The notes beneath the pieces were generated by a model. The model was not told the origin of the DNA. It ran no database searches and saw only the letters and a list, made by a program, of their open reading frames with translations. DNA of 64,000 nucleotides from Marixanthomonas sp002364245 (GTDB lineage: Bacteria; Bacteroidota; Bacteroidia; Flavobacteriales; Flavobacteriaceae), in NCBI GenBank assembly GCA_963973455.1, contig CAXAZF010000008.1:1-64000 (forward strand), written 5' to 3'. How positions within the stretch are numbered: the first letter of the stretch is position 1; each line of letters starts with the position of its first letter. The position numbers were made by a program, and so were the translations under genes. Positions 59,176 through 64,000 of this stretch are shown piece by piece.

Positions 59176-60054
59176 ATGAAAAAAATAGATATTTCCGATT
59201 TTAAAGTTGAAAAAGAGGTAGAAATTTCAGCCTTAAAAACAGCTATAGATTTAAATGCTACTAAAGATGAAATAAAGGATGCTTTGAAAACAACCCGAAA
59301 GGATTTGGCGAAGTTTCAAGACACTATGTATGCACACGGAAAGTATGCTGCATTAATTTGTTTACAAGGAATGGATACGGCAGGGAAAGATAGCTTGATT
59401 CGTGAAGTTTTTGAAGAGTTTAACAGCCGTGGGGTTGTAGTGCACAGTTTTAAAACGCCTTCTAAAAACGAATTGAAACACGATTATCTTTGGCGTCATT
59501 ACATAGCGTTGCCACAGCGTGGGAAGTTTGGTGTTTTTAACCGGACACACTATGAAAATGTATTGGTAACTCGAGTACACCCCGAATATATTTTAAATGA
59601 AAACTTGCCTGATGTCACAAAAGTTTCAGATATTGATGAATCCTTTTGGCAGAAACGATTTGAGCAAATTAATTCTTTCGAAAAAACACTCTCAGAAAAC
59701 GGTACAATTGTATTTAAATTCTTTTTGAATATTAGTAAAGATGAGCAAAAACACCGACTGCTAAGACGGCTAAATAAAAAGAATAAAAACTGGAAATTCT
59801 CACCCGGGGATTTAAAAGAGCGTAAACTCTGGGATGAATATATGAAATGTTACGAAGCCCTTCTAAATAATACATCTACCGATTACGCACCTTGGTATGT
59901 GATACCTTCAGATAGTAAACCCACTGCCCGATATTTGGTGTCAAAAATTTTATATGAAGTTATGACAAGCTTTAAAGACATAAAAGAACCCGAATTAGAA
60001 CCTGAAATAAAAGCTAAGATTTCAGAATATAAAAATCAATTGGAAAACGAATAG
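59176..60054 (+). CDS. Polyphosphate kinase 2 family protein
   Basis: This 292-residue cytoplasmic enzyme is a polyphosphate:nucleotide phosphotransferase. The Walker A motif is QGMDTAGKDS near residue 63-72, followed by the lid region (SKNELKHDYLWRHYIALPQR) and FNRTHYENVLVTRVHPEY near 132. The C-terminal WKFSPGDLKERKLWDEYMKC and APWYVIPSDSK blocks are family hallmarks. Length and residues best fit class III or class I PPK2, which phosphorylate AMP or ADP from polyphosphate. The exact class is not certain from sequence alone. Confidence 0.93.
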   Translation: MKKIDISDFKVEKEVEISALKTAIDLNATKDEIKDALKTTRKDLAKFQDTMYAHGKYAALICLQGMDTAGKDSLIREVFEEFNSRGVVVHSFKTPSKNELKHDYLWRHYIALPQRGKFGVFNRTHYENVLVTRVHPEYILNENLPDVTKVSDIDESFWQKRFEQINSFEKTLSENGTIVFKFFLNISKDEQKHRLLRRLNKKNKNWKFSPGDLKERKLWDEYMKCYEALLNNTSTDYAPWYVIPSDSKPTARYLVSKILYEVMTSFKDIKEPELEPEIKAKISEYKNQLENE

Positions 60055-60110
60055 CTTAGATTACAATGAATATTAATTTATGTCGTTATTCAAATTGAAA
60101 AATCTCCTTT

Positions 60111-61523
60111 ATGAAAAAACTACTTACCTTACTGCTTATTACTTTATTTTTCTCTCAAGCTTATGCCCAAAAAACCAATACTGAAGATTCCCTTACCATC
60201 CGAAATATTTATGATATGGCTTTGCTCAATGGTAAAAGCTACGACTGGCTAGATCACCTTTCCAACGAAATTGGGGGCAGACTCTCAGGATCATTGGAAG
60301 CAGAAAAAGCTGTAAAATATACTGAAGCCGAACTAAACAAACTTGGACTGGATAAAGTTTGGTTACAACCTGTAATGGTGCCAAAGTGGACACGTGGAAC
60401 TAAAGAATACGCTTACATTGAAACCGCTCCTGGACTTTCCACTACAACCGACATTTGTGCATTAGGAGGTTCTGTAGCTACACCAGCATTAGGCTTAAAG
60501 GCTGAAGTAATTGAAGTACAAGGCCTGGACGACCTTGAAAAATACGGTAGGGAACAAATAGAAGGTAAGATTGTTTTCTACAACCGTCCTATGCAAGCCA
60601 ATTTAATTAACACTTTTGAGGCCTATGGCGGTTGTGTTGATCAACGCTATGCCGGCGCTATGGAGGCTGCCAAATATGGAGCTGTTGGTATTGTAGTGCG
60701 TTCCATGAATTTACGTAAAGACGATTTACCACATACAGGTACCATGAGTTATGGCGATACGCCTGCCAATCAAAGAATTCCCGCTTGTGCCATTAGTACA
60801 AATGGAGCCGATTATTTAAGTAGGGCATTGGGTATTAAGCCAGATCTTAAATTTTACTTCAAACAAAACTGCAAAACGTATGATGATGTACAGTCACATA
60901 ATGTGATAGGCGAAATCACCGGTACCACGTATCCCGATAAATATATTGTTGTAGGCGGTCATTTAGATTCTTGGGATTTGGGTGACGGTTCTCACGACGA
61001 TGGTGCAGGTTGCGTACAGTCTATGGAAGTATTGCGGTTGTTTAAAGAAATAAACTACAAGCCAAAACACAGTATTCGTGTTGTATTATTTATGAATGAA
61101 GAAAACGGTCTTCGCGGCGGAAAGAAATATGCTGAACAAGCAAGACTGAAAAACGAACAACACATTTTTGCATTAGAAAGCGATGCCGGTGGCTTTACCC
61201 CGAGAGGTTTTTCGTTTGATACTGATGCGGCAAACTTTGCACAAATTGAAAGTTGGAAACCATTATTTGAACCGTATTTAATCCATTCGTTTACTAAAGG
61301 AGGAAGTGGAGCAGATATTGGTCCGTTAAAAGATGAAAATATTGTCTTGGCAGGGTTACGTCCCGATTCACAGCGCTATTTTGATCATCACCACGCAGCA
61401 AACGACACGTTCGATGCCATTAACAAACGCGAATTGGAACTTGGCGGTGCCACTATGGCAAGCTTGGTATACCTTATCGATAAATACGGAACCAAAACCG
61501 AAATGAGCACCGTTAAAAACTAA
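60111..61523 (+). CDS. M28 family metallopeptidase (secreted)
   Basis: This 470-residue aminopeptidase-like zinc enzyme has a signal peptide ending AYAQ near residue 20. A PA-type insert (about 130-225, GRSM/YGAVGIVVRSMN) sits within the M28 fold. Zinc ligands are seen in GGHLDSWD near residue 284, DDGAG near 299, and NEENG near 329, with a final His in YFDHHHAANDT near 425. The length is typical of plasma glutamate carboxypeptidase-like bacterial members. It is followed by a DUF2071 gene with a few bases between. Confidence 0.93.
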   Translation: MKKLLTLLLITLFFSQAYAQKTNTEDSLTIRNIYDMALLNGKSYDWLDHLSNEIGGRLSGSLEAEKAVKYTEAELNKLGLDKVWLQPVMVPKWTRGTKEYAYIETAPGLSTTTDICALGGSVATPALGLKAEVIEVQGLDDLEKYGREQIEGKIVFYNRPMQANLINTFEAYGGCVDQRYAGAMEAAKYGAVGIVVRSMNLRKDDLPHTGTMSYGDTPANQRIPACAISTNGADYLSRALGIKPDLKFYFKQNCKTYDDVQSHNVIGEITGTTYPDKYIVVGGHLDSWDLGDGSHDDGAGCVQSMEVLRLFKEINYKPKHSIRVVLFMNEENGLRGGKKYAEQARLKNEQHIFALESDAGGFTPRGFSFDTDAANFAQIESWKPLFEPYLIHSFTKGGSGADIGPLKDENIVLAGLRPDSQRYFDHHHAANDTFDAINKRELELGGATMASLVYLIDKYGTKTEMSTVKN

Positions 61524-61526
61524 ACA

Positions 61527-62237
61527 ATGAGTTTTTTAACAGCCGAATGGAGACGATTGGCTTTTGCTAATTATGAAGTTGATCCTAAATCGCTTCAAAA
61601 ATACCTTCCTGCTCATACCGAATTGGATACTTTTAACGGTATTCATTATGCAAGTTTGGTTGGCTTTATGTTTAAAAATGTAAAGCTACTGGGTGTAAAA
61701 GTACCTAATCACGTAAATTTTGAAGAAGTAAACCTACGTTTTTACGTTCGCTATAAATCTGAAACCGGCTGGAAACGTGGCGTTGTGTTCGTAAAAGAAA
61801 TTGTGCCAAAACGAGCTGTAACCTTTATAGCGAATGCATTTTACAATGAACGGTATGAAACACAAAAAATGAGTCATATCTGGAAAAGCAGTAATGATAG
61901 TCTCATTACGGAATACCATTGGTTACAAAAAGGGAAAGAGCAATTTTTTAAATTAGAAACTGAATTAGATCCACACGCTATTCAACCAAACCTTAAAGAT
62001 GAATTTATCACAGAACATTATTGGGGCTATGGTAAGAAAACGGACTCAAAAACTACCGAATACGAGGTTAGACATCCTAAATGGAATATTTACGATGTGA
62101 AAAATTATGATATTCAAGTAGGTTTTGCTGCGAATTACGGGGCTGATTTTGAGTTTTTAAACACAGCTACACCAACTTCAGTTATGTTAGCTGAAGGCTC
62201 ACCTATTAGTATCGAGGGAAAAAATATCATCAAGTAG
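61527..62237 (+). CDS. DUF2071 (YqjF) family protein
   Basis: This 236-residue cytoplasmic protein begins with the YqjF family signature (TAEWRRLAFANYEVDPKSLQ, then KYLPAHTELDTFNGIHYASLVGF). It continues with VNLRFYVRY and RGVVFVKEIVPKRAVTFIAN. The fold is acetoacetate decarboxylase-like, but no catalytic Lys can be confirmed. It may be co-transcribed with the M28 gene. It is convergent with the DUF1853 gene with no intergenic space. Confidence 0.9.
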   Translation: MSFLTAEWRRLAFANYEVDPKSLQKYLPAHTELDTFNGIHYASLVGFMFKNVKLLGVKVPNHVNFEEVNLRFYVRYKSETGWKRGVVFVKEIVPKRAVTFIANAFYNERYETQKMSHIWKSSNDSLITEYHWLQKGKEQFFKLETELDPHAIQPNLKDEFITEHYWGYGKKTDSKTTEYEVRHPKWNIYDVKNYDIQVGFAANYGADFEFLNTATPTSVMLAEGSPISIEGKNIIK

Positions 62238-62912
62238 TTACCACCAAACCACAAAGAATTTTTCAAGGGTATCCTTTTGTTTTTTATACACTAACGGAGA
62301 TTTTTTATTGGTCACTAAACTTGCTATTTTTTCTTTCGTTTCCGAAAAAGAAAACCACTCAGTCAAATTTTCTGGAAGGAGCAACCATTCTTTTTTATCC
62401 GGTATTGCAAATAAAGCACCGTTATTTTCTTCAGTGTCAAATTCTGAAAAAGGAATATAGGTCCCCACAATACATTCTTGATAATGCTTTGGAAGTTTCT
62501 TTCTATTGAAATTCTTCGGAAGGAATAAAAATGATTTAATACAAACCTGTTGGTCAACAGAGGACATGTCAAGATGTAGATTTTTTAGTGCAACAGCAGT
62601 TTCAGGTGTAAATAACAAGGGAAACTGCTTTTCGGTTACTTTATCTAATTTTTCCTGTAAAGTATCTTTTCGGTTGGGGCCAATCCATTTGGCTTCTAAA
62701 GTGGGACCTAAGGAAGCATCAAATAAGTAAAACTTACAAGCCAGTTCGATATGAAGTGTTTTGCTAGTTTCAGAATCAAAGACCAAATAATCTAGCTCGC
62801 CCAGCGTTTTGATTTCTCCTTGTATTTGGATGTTGGCAGCGAGTAATTGATAGCGTTTGGATTGTTTAAGCAAAAATTCAAAACACGTTTCAGCTTGTTT
62901 ACCGAGCATCAA
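62238..62912 (-). CDS. DUF1853 family protein, N-terminus without a standard start
   Basis: The frame from TTG at 62912 (ATG at 62909) gives 224 residues with DUF1853 features: GELDYLVFDSE, HIELACKFYLFD and KWIGPNRKDTLQEKLDKV. The family fold is nuclease-like but no function is established. The same frame stays open upstream to 63056 and encodes about 45 more family-like residues (DTLDYFIKAPDLKG, FQFPSKLMLGKQAE), but contains no ATG, GTG or TTG there. An ATT at 63047 is the only near start. The true gene is probably longer and either starts non-canonically or has suffered a mutation. Confidence 0.8.
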   Translation of the reverse strand: MMLGKQAETCFEFLLKQSKRYQLLAANIQIQGEIKTLGELDYLVFDSETSKTLHIELACKFYLFDASLGPTLEAKWIGPNRKDTLQEKLDKVTEKQFPLLFTPETAVALKNLHLDMSSVDQQVCIKSFLFLPKNFNRKKLPKHYQECIVGTYIPFSEFDTEENNGALFAIPDKKEWLLLPENLTEWFSFSETKEKIASLVTNKKSPLVYKKQKDTLEKFFVVWW

Positions 62913-63070
62913 TTTTGATGGAAACTGAAATTGGGAAGTGTTAGTATTTTCTTCTTTTAAAGAAAAGAATGAAAAAGGAAAAGAACCCGAAACCCCTTTA
63001 AGGTCTGGCGCTTTTATAAAATAATCTAATGTATCGTTTATTGCAATAACGTATTTCTACTATTTAATTT

Positions 63071-63529
63071 TTATTTTTCCTTTACGGCACTTTCATATTT
63101 TTCAATCCACTCATCAACCGTCATTTTGCCAAGTAGTTCGGCCATTAAATCGAAAGGGATTTTCTTCGGGTTTTTAAAGCGAATACAGCTTTTTCCCATA
63201 TCCAGTTTATTAGAAGCATGCTTGGGCCATTCATTCGTAAACCATTGTAATAATTCTGGGTCACTATAAATTCCGGAATGATAAAGTGCGATATGATTTT
63301 TCTGAGAAGCCAAATTTATAAATGGCAACGGCTGTTTAGGGTCGCAATGATAGCCATCAGGATAGCGGGAATGTGGAACGACATATCCTAACATTCCATA
63401 CGTCATTTGTTCTTCAAAACCTTTCGGAAGGTTTTCTAAAATGATGTTCCTGAATTTTGAAATAACTTCTTTACGATCTTCCGGAAGTTCGGCAATGTAT
63501 TGCTCAGGTGTTTTGGCTTGCGATTGCAT
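63071..63529 (-). CDS. DUF1801 domain-containing protein
   Basis: This 152-residue protein has the DUF1801 (YdhG-like) alpha/beta fold, with EQYIAELPEDRKEVISKFRN at the start, EEQMTYGMLGYVVP near residue 40, and HIALYHSGIYSDP near 78. It ends KSCIRFKNPKKIPFDLMAEL followed by a helix. The domain is related to iron-chaperone frataxin-like folds, but the function is not established. It is divergent from the MATE gene, with overlapping promoter regions. Confidence 0.9.
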   Translation of the reverse strand: MQSQAKTPEQYIAELPEDRKEVISKFRNIILENLPKGFEEQMTYGMLGYVVPHSRYPDGYHCDPKQPLPFINLASQKNHIALYHSGIYSDPELLQWFTNEWPKHASNKLDMGKSCIRFKNPKKIPFDLMAELLGKMTVDEWIEKYESAVKEK

Positions 63530-63579
63530 GGTTTTTAAATTTTACGGAAAGTTACCAAATTTAGTCCGATTGGGTTTGC

Positions 63580-63587
63580 TACCTTTG
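63580..63587 (+). promoter_or_regulatory. -7 element of the MATE transporter gene
   Basis: An exact TACCTTTG match lies 17 bp before the TTG start of the transporter. Confidence 0.55.
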
Positions 63588-63604
63588 CCAAAAATTTTCT
63601 CAGT

Positions 63605-64000
63605 TTGTTGCAACAATATACCAAAGAGTTTAAATACAACATTCGTCTTGCTACGCCTGTAATATTAGGGATGTTAGGGCATACGGTGGTGGCTTTGGTC
63701 GATAATATCATGGTTGGGCAATTGGGAACCGCAGAACTGGCCGCCGTATCCTTGGGTAATAGTTTTATGTTTATTGCCATGTCCATTGGTATTGGTTTTT
63801 CAACTGCTATCACACCTTTGGTTGCCGAAGCTGATGGCGAGAATAATTTTGAAGCAGGTAAATCTTCTTTTAAACATGGTCTTTTTCTGTGTTCGGTTTT
63901 AGCCATCGCGATGTTTTTGGTATTGCTATTAGGCAAACCTTTGATGTATATAATGAACCAACCTGAAGAGGTGGTCGAGCTTGCAATGCCGTACCTTAAT
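63605..64000 (+). CDS. MATE family efflux transporter (5' part, cut by window edge)
   Basis: The frame from TTG at 63605 (or 63608) stays open to the right edge, giving about 132 residues. It matches the N-terminal half of a MATE antiporter: EFKYNIRLATPVILGMLGHT in the first helix, then VVALVDNIMVGQLGTAELAA, which carries the DNIMVG family signature, and LGNSFMFIAMSIGIGFSTAI. No ATG occurs before the first helix, so a TTG start is required, and the -7 box lies just upstream. The substrate is unknown; cationic drugs are usual. Confidence 0.85.
   Translation, partial: MLQQYTKEFKYNIRLATPVILGMLGHTVVALVDNIMVGQLGTAELAAVSLGNSFMFIAMSIGIGFSTAITPLVAEADGENNFEAGKSSFKHGLFLCSVLAIAMFLVLLLGKPLMYIMNQPEEVVELAMPYLN

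Overview
The window is a chromosomal segment of a low-GC member of the Bacteroidota, almost certainly a marine-type Flavobacteriaceae. The evidence is the strongly AT-rich sequence, many promoters with the Bacteroidota -7 element TAnnTTTG, a type A sorting domain of the type IX secretion system, a type III glutamine synthetase, and many small families typical of flavobacteria (HYC_CC_PP, Lacal_2735, DUF4920, DUF3078, DUF6268). I see no insertion sequence, prophage or CRISPR array. The species cannot be named from this sequence.

Layout. 1-5.4 kb: a heavy-metal efflux locus on the minus strand (HYC_CC_PP protein, CusA-type RND pump, cut TolC-type channel). 5.4-8.6 kb: tRNA-Arg, apt, a 51-residue protein missed by ordinary gene length cut-offs, and a BlaI/BlaR1-like repressor and sensor pair. 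The sensor has a frameshifted tail, and three evenly spaced operators lie upstream of the repressor. 8.7-12.1 kb: a Ca/Na exchanger and glutamine synthetase III. 12.1-18.3 kb: a complete curli-type (type VIII secretion) functional amyloid operon with several unusual domain fusions. 18.3-25.3 kb: housekeeping genes (purM, prfA, pyrF) with small envelope proteins. 25.4-31.4 kb: a palindromic intergenic element, a T9SS cargo protein, fused isobutyryl-CoA mutase icmF and an Lrp regulator. 31.4-37.2 kb: an MFS transporter behind a possible Cys-codon leader peptide and attenuator, a fluoride channel, and a DPP III-like peptidase.

37.3-45.7 kb is the most unusual region. Eight co-directional genes follow a LuxR-type regulator: an outer membrane protein, a lipoprotein, a secreted papain-like protease with a DUF4384-like tail, a small lipoprotein, a secreted M48 protease with Sel1 repeats, a voltage-gated-type cation channel, a CHASE2 protein without an output domain and a FecR-like protein. 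One 24-bp dyad, AAAATACCC-N6-GGGTATTTT, occurs before the regulator, before the first operon gene and (with one mismatch) after the last gene, so the island looks like one regulon. I do not know its function; an envelope stress or conflict role is an inference.

45.7-64 kb: metabolic and housekeeping genes (NTP pyrophosphohydrolase, ilvE, mnmD, grpE-dnaJ), an ABC exporter/MscS/DUF6268/sigma-54 activator operon, PPK2, an M28 peptidase, and a cut MATE transporter at the right edge.

Functional links. The curli operon encodes subunit, nucleator-like protein, chaperones and secretion pore together. IcmF needs B12, and a B12-type binding protein lies about 2.3 kb upstream of it. BlaI/BlaR1 and LuxR both sit next to their own repeated operators.
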